Source: Treponema sp. | GTDB lineage: Bacteria; Spirochaetota; Spirochaetia; Treponematales; Breznakiellaceae | Assembly: GCA_009786625.1 (NCBI GenBank) | Contig: WQRT01000090.1 | Location: 4,666 to 10,084 of the forward strand | DNA length: 5,419 nt | Direction of reading: 5' to 3' | Shown: positions 1 to 5,419 of the stretch, piece after piece | Position numbering within the stretch: position 1 is the stretch's first letter | How the letters are laid out: the number at the start of each line of letters is the position of its first letter | Notes under the pieces: generated by a model | The model's database searches: none | Told to the model about the DNA's origin: nothing | Seen by the model: only the letters and a program-made list of their open reading frames with translations | Made by a program: the position numbers and the translations under genes

Positions 1-47
1 TCATTACCTTTATTAATCCATTGCTGTAGTATTTCTTTTTTACCCAT
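1..47 (-). CDS. HEPN-domain protein, N-terminal fragment (partial)
   Basis: Only the first 15 codons and two bases of this gene are in the window. It starts at the ATG at 47-45 and reads MGKKEILQQWINKGN before leaving the left edge. The start lies inside the end of the nucleotidyltransferase gene, with an 8-nt overlap (40-47) containing this ATG and that gene's TAA, so translation is probably coupled. From family knowledge, HEPN proteins of the PF05168 type often open with a short Lys/Glu-rich stretch and a Trp before the first long helix, and they commonly follow MNT genes. HEPN proteins in such pairs are usually toxic RNases. The identification rests on gene order and this short N-terminus. 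The catalytic RxxxxH region is not visible, so activity and completeness cannot be judged. Confidence 0.6.
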   Translation of the reverse strand, partial: MGKKEILQQWINKGN

Positions 48-369
48 AAAGTTTTACGCCTTCTCTATCAATTTTTCGTTCAAGAGTCGCATATATTTTT
101 CTGTCTAGAAAACGACTTTTTTTTATGCCGATAAAATCAATAGATTTCTTCCTTATAGGGTCTACGGCTCTATGAATTGAACGAATAGCTTCGATCTCAC
201 GCATTGCCATATCATCTTTAAAGACAATATACAAATCAAAATCTGAATCTTTGTGCGGTGTGCCATAAGCATAAGAACCAAAAAGATAAATTGTTTCCAC
301 AGGCACAGTTTCTGAAATTACTTTGGTGATTTCATCAAGTTCCTGTTTAATATCAGAAATATCGTTCAT
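40..369 (-). CDS. Minimal nucleotidyltransferase (MNT), putative antitoxin of an MNT-HEPN pair
   Basis: The 109-residue protein is a stand-alone nucleotidyltransferase of the DNA polymerase beta-like fold. The signature GSX10DXD is exact: G31-S32, ten residues, then D43-F-D45. A probable third catalytic acidic residue is D78 in the KSIDFIG strand. It is complete and of usual length for a minimal NTase, with no signal peptide or membrane segment. From family knowledge, MNT antitoxins paired with HEPN toxins can neutralise the partner by transferring AMP to it, and all the motifs needed are present. It overlaps the downstream HEPN start by 8 nt. The start at 369 gives the expected short helix before the LFGS strand, but no good Shine-Dalgarno precedes it. 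The gene is distinctly AT-rich (99 G+C in 300 counted bases, 61-360), unlike the enzymes to the right, which suggests a mobile origin. The alternative is an orphan NTase of another role, which the overlapping HEPN-like start makes less likely. Confidence 0.88.
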   Translation of the reverse strand: MNDISDIKQELDEITKVISETVPVETIYLFGSYAYGTPHKDSDFDLYIVFKDDMAMREIEAIRSIHRAVDPIRKKSIDFIGIKKSRFLDRKIYATLERKIDREGVKLYG

Positions 370-394
370 ATGTCAATTCTACATCTAAATTGAT

Positions 395-424
395 TATTTT
401 GGAATACTTTGAATTTCCAAAATA
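395..424. promoter_or_regulatory. Inverted repeat upstream of the MNT-HEPN module, candidate operator
   Basis: There is a perfect 10-bp inverted repeat, TATTTTGGAA at 395-404 and TTCCAAAATA at 415-424, with a 10-nt spacer. Its centre is about 40 bp upstream of the MNT start, where a promoter would be expected. Neither side has a long T-run directly after the repeat, so it looks more like a protein-binding site than a terminator. Autoregulation through palindromes is common in toxin-antitoxin modules, but binding here is inferred. Confidence 0.4.
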
Positions 425-448
425 TTGACATTACTTCTTCCCGTCCTC

Positions 449-477
449 TTGACGTACCTATCCATCCATTATAAAAT
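449..477 (+). promoter_or_regulatory. Sigma70-like promoter upstream of tRNA-Pro
   Basis: TTGACG at 449-454 and TAAAAT at 472-477 are separated by 17 bp. Each hexamer matches the sigma70 consensus at five of six positions, and the spacing is ideal. An overlapping TATAAA at 470-475 gives an alternative -10 with a 15-bp spacer. Transcription would start near 484 and run towards the tRNA. The transcript would meet the hairpin and T-run at 505-531 after only about 45 nt, which is unusual for a tRNA promoter. A second TTGACA occurs at 425-430 without a clear matching -10. Confidence 0.5.
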
Positions 478-504
478 GACCATGTATTCAGTTTGGGTTA
501 GCTA

Positions 505-531
505 AGCTCGTCCAGTGGCGGGCTTTTTTTT
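505..531 (+). terminator. Intrinsic terminator hairpin immediately 5' of tRNA-Pro
   Basis: AGCTCGTC (505-512) can pair along all 8 bp with GGCGGGCT (517-524), using two G-U pairs, around a CAGT loop. A run of T follows at 524-531. This is a textbook Rho-independent terminator read on the plus strand. No plus-strand gene lies upstream in the window, so it would end either a transcript from the 449-477 promoter or readthrough from outside. The tRNA begins only 2 nt after the T-run. Confidence 0.65.
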
Positions 532-532
532 A

Positions 533-605
533 CGGGCAGTAGCGCAGATGGTAGCGCGCTTGGTTCGGGACCAAGAGGTCCCCGGTTCAAATCCGGGTTG
601 CCCGA
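533..605 (+). tRNA. tRNA-Pro, anticodon CGG
   Basis: A full cloverleaf of 73 nt can be folded by eye. The acceptor arm is CGGGCAG (533-539) with 598-604, including one G-U pair. The D stem is GCGC/GCGC (542-545 with 554-557) and contains GG in its loop. The anticodon stem is CTTGG/CCAAG (559-563 with 571-575), with loop TTCGGGA and anticodon CGG at 566-568. A 5-nt variable loop and the T stem CCCGG/CCGGG (581-585 with 593-597), with loop TTCAAAT, complete it. The C1-G72 pair and A73 are the bacterial proline identity elements, in agreement with the anticodon, which reads CCG codons. The 3' CCA is not encoded, as AAAT follows A73, so a CCA-adding enzyme must supply it. The terminator hairpin just upstream is the only oddity. 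Confidence 0.95.
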
Positions 606-689
606 AAATAATATATCTGGAACCGCTGTCTCGTTATAAAAATTACTTTATTTTTTAATATCGTGGACAAGACAATCGACACAAAAATG
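606..689. other. AT-rich spacer between convergent tRNA-Pro and GH20 genes
   Basis: This completes the gap without protein-coding genes at 370-689, which otherwise holds the inverted repeat, promoter, terminator and tRNA listed separately. The only structure seen here is an AT-only hairpin, AAAAAT (638-643) with ATTTTT (650-655) around a 6-nt loop. It could act as a weak terminator for either converging transcript. I see no strong GC-rich terminator and no gene. Confidence 0.3.
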
Positions 690-1739
690 TTAGTTAAATT
701 TTTCCGCGATGTATAAAATGGAGGATGCGATACCTTTTTCGTTTTTTGCTTCTTCGTCTTGTTCTCCCGCCTTGATTGATTCAAGAAGCGCGTCCAATAA
801 GCCGTTTGCAGCCTCGCTCCAGCAGGTGACCATCATTCCGGCGAGGCGGCCGTTATAACCCTTTTCTTTTGCAGCTAACGCGTATTTTGCCGCCTCATCG
901 GCGAGAAAACGCGTTTGTTTTAAGCTCTTCCATGAAGCGGGAAGCACTGTAAAACCTTTTTCGAGTAACGCTTCTATTCCGGGGAAACCTTTTTCATTCA
1001 TTTCATAATGCCAGTCGGCTAGGATGATGTCGTTTGGAATCATGTCGATTGCACGCCATGTGCCCCAAATGTCTCCTTCCCACGCGTGATAACCGAAGGA
1101 TTCGGCGTTGTTTAAACGGTCTGCCCACATCATCATCTTCCAGCCTTTTTCTTTTACAACATGATCATGAAGTATATTGACGGATCTCGCGAAGAGCTGA
1201 GCGCGATCTTTTCCTTTACATCTCGGACAGTTTTCGTCCGCGAGAGAAAACACTTCGTCCATCCCAACATGAAGGCAGGAGGCGTTAAAATCTTCCATGA
1301 TTTCGTCTATCATGGGTAAAACATATTTGTATACATCATCATTGGAGGCGCACCAGCTATGACAGTAAAATTCCAGATCGGGCGTGTTTTCTGCGTCTCC
1401 GTCTTCCGGCGCATCCGGTGTTTCATCAAATTCGGGATGGAGTTTTAATAATTTGTTTTTATGAAAACGCCAGCCCTGATGGCCGAGGCACATAAAAAGC
1501 GGGACAATTTCGATACCGGCGTTCTTCGCGGCGGCTGCAACCTTGCGCGCTTCCTCCCTGCCAAAACTTCCGTCGGCAAGTTCGGGGAAGCGGCGGTAGT
1601 TATATCCCGGGTTAAATTCAAGACATAAAAGATTTATGCCGAGCGGCGATAATCCCTCGTTGATATATTTTATTAATTTTTCCGTAACGCCCGCGTCTCT
1701 TACGCGCAGGTGAACCGCTTTAATAATTTTATCTGTCAT
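690..1739 (-). CDS. Family 20-type glycoside hydrolase (beta-N-acetylhexosaminidase-like), cytosolic
   Basis: The 349-residue protein looks like a lone GH20 catalytic barrel. The diagnostic HxGxDE motif is present as LHVGMDEV, with H157 and the catalytic pair D161-E162. In GH20 enzymes the Glu is the acid/base and the Asp positions the substrate 2-acetamido group, so a terminal N-acetylhexosaminide is the likely substrate. An early strand (KAVHLRVRD), IVPLFMCLGHQGWRFH (79-93) and aromatic positions W205, W269 and W307 fit a sugar-binding barrel. An acidic insert covers about 105-122, and a CPRC pair is at 171-174. There is no signal peptide, so the protein is probably cytosolic and acts on imported sugars. 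The start at 1739 is chosen because upstream in-frame codons would run through the divergent promoter region. The Shine-Dalgarno is poor: GGGGG lies 15 nt before the ATG. It is transcribed away from the aldo/keto reductase gene across 70 bp. Exact linkage specificity cannot be read from sequence. Confidence 0.85.
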   Translation of the reverse strand: MTDKIIKAVHLRVRDAGVTEKLIKYINEGLSPLGINLLCLEFNPGYNYRRFPELADGSFGREEARKVAAAAKNAGIEIVPLFMCLGHQGWRFHKNKLLKLHPEFDETPDAPEDGDAENTPDLEFYCHSWCASNDDVYKYVLPMIDEIMEDFNASCLHVGMDEVFSLADENCPRCKGKDRAQLFARSVNILHDHVVKEKGWKMMMWADRLNNAESFGYHAWEGDIWGTWRAIDMIPNDIILADWHYEMNEKGFPGIEALLEKGFTVLPASWKSLKQTRFLADEAAKYALAAKEKGYNGRLAGMMVTCWSEAANGLLDALLESIKAGEQDEEAKNEKGIASSILYIAEKFN

Positions 1740-1746
1740 TTTTTTC

Positions 1747-1774
1747 TTGCCGTTCCCCCGATATATGCCATAAT
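1747..1774 (+). promoter_or_regulatory. Possible promoter of the aldo/keto reductase gene
   Basis: TTGCCG at 1747-1752 and CATAAT at 1769-1774 are 16 bp apart. They match the sigma70 consensus at four and five positions, giving a leader of about 30 nt to the ATG. The site lies in the only 70 bp available between the divergent genes. I saw no equally good promoter on the minus strand. Confidence 0.35.
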
Positions 1775-1785
1775 GAAACATATAT
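1761..1785. promoter_or_regulatory. Inverted repeat in the divergent intergenic region
   Basis: ATATATG (1761-1767) is repeated in inverse orientation as CATATAT (1779-1785), with an 11-nt spacer. It covers the putative -10 of the reductase gene and sits between the two divergent starts. A regulator could control both genes from here. The arms are AT-rich and short, so chance is a real alternative. Confidence 0.25.
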
Positions 1786-1796
1786 TTATTTTTTAC

Positions 1797-1802
1797 AAGG
1801 AG
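1797..1802 (+). promoter_or_regulatory. Ribosome binding site that decides the reductase start
   Basis: AAGGAG ends 7 nt before the ATG at 1810, a normal spacing. A second ATG at 1806 is only 3 nt from it, in another frame that stops at 1898. The spacing and the conserved protein therefore favour 1810. Confidence 0.75.
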
Positions 1803-1809
1803 CCGATGT

Positions 1810-2835
1810 ATGGAAAAGATCAGATTTGGAAAAACCGGATTGATGGTAAGCAAGGTCGCGTTTGGCGGTATTCCGATTATGAGGTTGTCAAAAAATGACG
1901 CTTCCGATCTTGTCCGCAGATCAATCGATCATGGAATTAATTTTATTGATACCGCGCACGGATATACCGACAGCGAGGAAAAAATCGGAGATGCTATAAA
2001 AAATTTTAAAAGAGAGGATTTAATAATCGCGTCAAAATCTCCGGCGGATGATAAAAAAACATTTTTAGAAAATCTCGATTTAAGCCTTAAAAGACTTGGA
2101 ACAGATTACATTGATATATTCCAGTTCCACGGAGTCAGTACGCCGAAAAAGCGCGACGCGGTATTTTCGCCTAACGGCGCGATGGAAGGAATGGAGGAAG
2201 CCGTCAAAGCCGGAAAGATACGTTTTCCCGCTTTTTCAAGCCACAGTATTCCGATGGCGATCGAATTGATGAAAACGGAAAAGTTCGCGTCAGTTCAGCT
2301 TCCGTTTAATTATATTGATGATGCCGCCGCCGGCGAAGCGATACCTCTCGCGGAAAAACTTGATATTGGTTTTATCGCAATGAAACCAATGGGCGGCGGG
2401 CTTCTTGATGACGCCGGTTTGTCATTTCGTTTTTTAATGTCGTATAACAGTATAATAGCGGATCCGGGATTTGAAAAAATCGAAGAGATTAAAGAAATAA
2501 TCGGTATTGTGAATAACAATGAAGTGCTTACACAGGCAGATAAGGATGAAATTGAAAAACAACGCAGGGAGCTAGGTTCTTCGTGGTGTCACCGCTGCGA
2601 TTACTGTCAGCCGTGTCCGCAGGGAATTCCAATAAGCATGGCTCTTTGTGTAAAAAGCGTTTTTAAACGCATGACATTACAACGCGCTCATTCTTTCATA
2701 GGACCGGCAATCGAAAAAGCGAAAACATGCACCGAATGCCGCTCATGCGTCAGCCGCTGTCCTTATAATCTTGATGTTCCGGTGCTGTTGAAAGATCAGA
2801 TTACCTTGTATGAGAGCATGCCTTCAATGGAATGA
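1810..2835 (+). CDS. Aldo/keto reductase with C-terminal dual 4Fe-4S cluster motifs
   Basis: This 341-residue protein has an N-terminal aldo/keto reductase barrel and a C-terminal ferredoxin-like tail. The catalytic tetrad of the superfamily is intact: D47 and Y52 in FIDTAHGY, K76 in IASKSP and H107 in FQFHG. The tail holds two cysteine motifs, C260-x2-C263-x2-C266-x2-C269-P and C307-x2-C310-x2-C313-x3-C317-P, the pattern that ligates two 4Fe-4S clusters. The family is a recognised clade of predicted oxidoreductases in anaerobes. A nicotinamide cofactor and electron exchange with ferredoxin or flavodoxin are plausible, but the substrate is unknown. There is no signal peptide or membrane segment, so it is cytosolic. 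The start has a good AAGGAG site. It is divergent from the GH20 gene, which hints at a carbonyl or sugar substrate but does not prove it. It converges on the esterase gene across 33 bp without a clear terminator. Confidence 0.92.
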   Translation: MEKIRFGKTGLMVSKVAFGGIPIMRLSKNDASDLVRRSIDHGINFIDTAHGYTDSEEKIGDAIKNFKREDLIIASKSPADDKKTFLENLDLSLKRLGTDYIDIFQFHGVSTPKKRDAVFSPNGAMEGMEEAVKAGKIRFPAFSSHSIPMAIELMKTEKFASVQLPFNYIDDAAAGEAIPLAEKLDIGFIAMKPMGGGLLDDAGLSFRFLMSYNSIIADPGFEKIEEIKEIIGIVNNNEVLTQADKDEIEKQRRELGSSWCHRCDYCQPCPQGIPISMALCVKSVFKRMTLQRAHSFIGPAIEKAKTCTECRSCVSRCPYNLDVPVLLKDQITLYESMPSME

Positions 2836-2868
2836 AACGATGGTTAAAAAACTTTAAAACAATTTATG

Positions 2869-3708
2869 TTATCCAAGTTTTTCCCTGAAGAAGTCCGTCA
2901 TAATGTCCCATAACGGTCTTTGGAAAAATTGCGCTCCTGCGTGTCCTTCGCCCTCCAGCGCCAGAAGACGCACATCTATATTCTGCTTTTTAAGAGCTTC
3001 ATAAAGAATCTCGCTTTGTACAAAAGGAACTGTCGTATCTTCCGTGCCGTGTATCAGTAGAAAAGGCGGAGCTTCGGCTGTAAGCCATGTAAGAGGATTG
3101 ATGGCGCTTAAATATTGCTTGTCATTAATATCACCTGCGAAAAAAAGCGGTCTTTGCATATTTTCTTTTATTAATGCCGTTAAATCACACGGCGCGTACC
3201 AAGGGCAAGCAGCCTGTACAGCGCTGGATTGATCAAGATGTCCGCCTTTCTCGAATTCTTTAGAACGGACAAGAGCGGTCATTGACGCGAGATAACCGCC
3301 GGCGGATTCACCTGCTACGCCGAATTTATTTATGTCGATGGAGTAGCGTTTCGCATTGGCGCGAAGGTAGCGGACGGCGGCTTTAATGTCGATTAACGCT
3401 CCGGGGAACGGCGCTTCGTGACCAAGGCGGTATTCAACGCTCGCTGTTACAAAACCGCGGCGGGCTAGATCCGCGAGGTAGGGAATGTGAGCGCTCTTAC
3501 TCATCTGAGTCCAGTAGCCGCCGCATATCCAAATAACGCACGGGTATGTTTTATTGTCGGTCTGCGGATAAATGATGTTCATTCTTAAGTCCCGCGTTAC
3601 GTGCTCAAACCACGCGCCGTTTTGCGCGAATGTTACTTCCTCATCAAGATAAAAGATTGGCTCTGTTACCTTGATGGATATGGTTTCTCTGTCTGCGTTA
3701 GCTGCCAT
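2869..3708 (-). CDS. Alpha/beta-hydrolase esterase (BD-FAE / acetyl-esterase-like)
   Basis: The 279-residue protein is an alpha/beta hydrolase of the carbohydrate-esterase/lipase-like type. The nucleophile elbow is GESAGG with S135, the acid is D224 in HGTEDTTVP, and the base is H256 in GEGHAG. All three are in the expected order and spacing. The oxyanion-hole segment that is usually HGG reads ICGGYW, with C62-G63-G64. This is a variant I recall from a subgroup of these esterases rather than a disabling loss. No signal peptide is seen, so it is likely cytosolic, hydrolysing small acyl or aryl esters such as acetylated sugars; the exact substrate is open. It begins 11 nt after the stop of the oligopeptidase gene. 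Its Shine-Dalgarno GGAGG lies in that gap, so the two are probably co-transcribed. An ATG closer to GGAGG (3713-3711) is out of frame. Confidence 0.88.
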   Translation of the reverse strand: MAANADRETISIKVTEPIFYLDEEVTFAQNGAWFEHVTRDLRMNIIYPQTDNKTYPCVIWICGGYWTQMSKSAHIPYLADLARRGFVTASVEYRLGHEAPFPGALIDIKAAVRYLRANAKRYSIDINKFGVAGESAGGYLASMTALVRSKEFEKGGHLDQSSAVQAACPWYAPCDLTALIKENMQRPLFFAGDINDKQYLSAINPLTWLTAEAPPFLLIHGTEDTTVPFVQSEILYEALKKQNIDVRLLALEGEGHAGAQFFQRPLWDIMTDFFREKLG

Positions 3709-3713
3709 TGCAT

Positions 3714-3718
3714 CCTCC
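3714..3718 (-). promoter_or_regulatory. Ribosome binding site of the esterase gene
   Basis: GGAGG, read on the minus strand, lies 5 nt before the ATG at 3708. It sits just 1 nt after the upstream stop codon (3720-3722). The placement supports the chosen start and translation from a shared mRNA. Confidence 0.75.
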
Positions 3719-3719
3719 G

Positions 3720-5419
3720 TTATAATAATTTTTCAAGTTCGTCAACAAGGCGCGTGAACGTGTCGCAAGCGGAGTTTACAGGTTCTGGAGAACTCATGTC
3801 AACTCCGGCGATTTTAAGAGCGTCAATCGGAAAACGGGAACCGCCTGATTTAAGGAAGGCGAAATAATCATCCCTTTCTTTCGTTCCTCCCGATAAAACC
3901 CGATCAGAGAGCGCGATCGCGGCTGATACACCTGTAGCGTATTTGTAAACATAAAACGCGCGGTAAAAATGCGGTATACGCAATCCCTCAAGATCGCTTG
4001 TATCTTCAAAGACCATTTCCGGACCGAAATATTTCACAAGTAATTTTCGGTACTCTGCGCGAAGGAGTTCTGTCGTTAAAGGCATGCCGCTTTCTTCAAG
4101 CTCGTGGGTGATTTTTTCATATTCGGCGAACATTGTCTGGCGGTATAAAGTCGCGAGAAGCTCGTCGGTGTGTTTGTTGACAAGGTAAAGCCGCATCTGT
4201 TTATCGCTCGTTTCTTTTAAAAGATAACGGAAGAGAAGTTCTTCGTTAAATGTGCTTGCGACTTCCGCTTCAAAGATTGAATAGTTATACTGCATAAACG
4301 GATTGTTACGCGACGAGTACAATGTGTGCATTGAATGTCCGCCTTCGTGGGCAAGGGTGAATACATCGCGGATTGAATCGTCATTGTAATTCATCAGAAT
4401 GTATGGGTTGCCTGTATAACCTCCGGCGGAATAAGCGCCTGAGTGTTTGCCCTTATTCTCGTAACGGTCTGCCCATCGGTTTAATAGACCGTTTTTTAAT
4501 GTGGAAACATAATCGTCACCTAACGGAGAAAGCGCGTTACTTACAATATCCACAGCTTCGTTCCAGCTTGTAAATTTTTTAACATTTTGAACAAGCGGAG
4601 CTTTCACGTCATAATGGCGGAGTTCACGTAATTTTAAAGATTTTTTTCTTAGTGAATAATACCTGTGAAGCGCGTTAAGTTTGCCGCTGACCGCGGAAAT
4701 AAGGTTGTCGTACACTTCCTCGCTGACATTATCTGGAAAAAGCGCAGCCGCGCGCGCTGACGAGTACCCCCTGATACGCGCTTGTATTACATCCTGCTTG
4801 ACAGAACCTGAATAAAGGCTTGCGAGGGTTGTTTTATGCGACTCAAAACAGTCATAAAACATTTTATATGAACGGCATCTTAAATCACGGTCGCTGTCTT
4901 CCTGAAAAACTGATAATGTCGATTGTGTTAGCGCCTTTTTACCTTGCGGCGTATCGATTGATCCAAAATTGAAATCAACGTTTGTAAGCACGGAAAACGT
5001 GTCGTTTAACGCTCCTTCGCCTTCGCTATGGAGCGCCATAATTCTCTCTTCTTTATCACTTAGAATATGCGGTCTGTAGCGCAGGAGCTTTTGCAAATAG
5101 ACGCGGTAATCTTTTATTCTGTCATGTAAGAGAAAAGCATCCATGTCTTTTTGCGCTATGGCAAGAATTTCAGGGTTATCCCACGAACTGGCTGCGCCGG
5201 CTCTTGCGCCTGCCATTGTAATTTTTCCGGTCATGGTACGCGCGTCAGAAGCTCCTTCATCTTCGGATTGGCGTAAATAAGCGTATGATCCGAGCTTTTC
5301 AGAAAAAATTCCCATATCGCGCGAAAAATCAAGATAATCGGCAAGATGAATTGCGGATTTTCCGAGCGTCCCTTGAAAAGACGGGATTTTTTCGATCATT
5401 TTCTCATATTCAGCTAACG
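3720..5419 (-). CDS. pepF: Oligoendopeptidase F family metallopeptidase (M3B), 5' end outside the window
   Basis: This is a cytosolic zinc oligopeptidase of the thimet/PepF family. Numbering from the first Met in the window (5399), the zinc motif is H351-E-G-G-H355, followed 28 residues later by E379 in FEAEVASTFNE, the expected third ligand. The family's IPHFYRAFYVYKYATG segment (475-490) carries the conserved His/Tyr substrate-binding residues. The reading frame stays open upstream of that Met to the edge (L-A-E-Y-E-K before M-I-E-K). This matches the usual helical N-terminus of the family, so the Met is probably internal. With about 565 codons visible and a family length near 600, some 30-40 residues are missing. 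PepF enzymes cut short peptides, recycling imported or degraded peptides. The esterase gene follows after 11 nt. No defect is visible in the catalytic region. Confidence 0.93.
   Translation of the reverse strand, partial: LAEYEKMIEKIPSFQGTLGKSAIHLADYLDFSRDMGIFSEKLGSYAYLRQSEDEGASDARTMTGKITMAGARAGAASSWDNPEILAIAQKDMDAFLLHDRIKDYRVYLQKLLRYRPHILSDKEERIMALHSEGEGALNDTFSVLTNVDFNFGSIDTPQGKKALTQSTLSVFQEDSDRDLRCRSYKMFYDCFESHKTTLASLYSGSVKQDVIQARIRGYSSARAAALFPDNVSEEVYDNLISAVSGKLNALHRYYSLRKKSLKLRELRHYDVKAPLVQNVKKFTSWNEAVDIVSNALSPLGDDYVSTLKNGLLNRWADRYENKGKHSGAYSAGGYTGNPYILMNYNDDSIRDVFTLAHEGGHSMHTLYSSRNNPFMQYNYSIFEAEVASTFNEELLFRYLLKETSDKQMRLYLVNKHTDELLATLYRQTMFAEYEKITHELEESGMPLTTELLRAEYRKLLVKYFGPEMVFEDTSDLEGLRIPHFYRAFYVYKYATGVSAAIALSDRVLSGGTKERDDYFAFLKSGGSRFPIDALKIAGVDMSSPEPVNSACDTFTRLVDELEKLL

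Noticed and set aside
581..605. 3' end of tRNA-Pro as an integration attachment site, with a similar string (CCCGGGTTAAATTC) near 1607-1620.
   Set aside because: The similarity is short and interrupted, lies inside the GH20 coding sequence, and no integrase or mobile gene is present.
1740..1853. N-terminal extension of the GH20 gene by 38 codons to an upstream ATG at 1853.
   Set aside because: The extension would run antisense through the reductase ribosome site and first codons. It is not domain-like, and the conserved barrel strand begins right after the ATG at 1739.
1806..1898. Small plus-strand frame of 30 codons opening at the ATG 4 nt before the reductase start.
   Set aside because: It is only 3 nt from the AAGGAG site, is out of frame with a clearly conserved protein, and its product looks like a frame-shifted reading of the reductase.
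2836..2868. Bidirectional terminator between the convergent reductase and esterase genes.
   Set aside because: The 33 bases are AT-rich, but I could not draw a stable stem followed by a T-run for either strand.
3044..4573. Open frames of 60-90 codons opposite or overlapping the esterase and peptidase genes.
   Set aside because: They are antisense or shifted readings of strongly conserved enzymes, with no ribosome sites or domain-like composition.
690..5419. A novel multi-gene defence or biosynthetic system spanning the four enzyme genes.
   Set aside because: Each gene belongs to a familiar metabolic family, two are on separate transcription units, and nothing beyond adjacency links them.

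Overview
The window comes from a bacterial chromosome of moderate GC. I estimate roughly 45% in the long genes from a few hand-counted lines, and 33% in the left-hand toxin-antitoxin segment. The enzymes are typical of an anaerobic or fermentative bacterium: an aldo/keto reductase carrying two 4Fe-4S motifs, an intracellular GH20-type glycosidase and a PepF-type oligopeptidase. The tRNA lacks an encoded CCA end, which argues mildly against most Bacillota and fits lineages such as Spirochaetota. I cannot fix the phylum from the sequence alone.

Left end (1-424): the promoter-proximal part of a minus-strand MNT-HEPN toxin-antitoxin module. A complete minimal nucleotidyltransferase (MNT) overlaps by 8 nt the start of a HEPN gene that runs off the window. 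A 30-bp inverted repeat upstream is a candidate operator. Middle left (425-689): a good plus-strand sigma70-like promoter, a short intrinsic-terminator hairpin and, 2 nt after its T-run, a complete tRNA-Pro(CGG). An AT-rich spacer follows.

Centre (690-2835): two divergent genes with a 70-bp intergenic control region. A cytosolic GH20-like glycosidase is on the minus strand, and a 4Fe-4S aldo/keto reductase is on the plus strand. Right (2869-5419): a minus-strand pair, probably one operon. An oligoendopeptidase F gene, whose 5' end lies beyond the window, is followed after 11 nt by an alpha/beta-hydrolase esterase. The esterase gene converges on the reductase gene.

The catabolic genes would fit cytosolic processing of imported oligosaccharides, esters and peptides, but only adjacency supports a joint role. 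I found no CRISPR array, insertion sequence, phage gene or clearly undescribed system. The items most worth following up are the MNT-HEPN module with its inverted repeat and the terminator wedged between a promoter and the tRNA.
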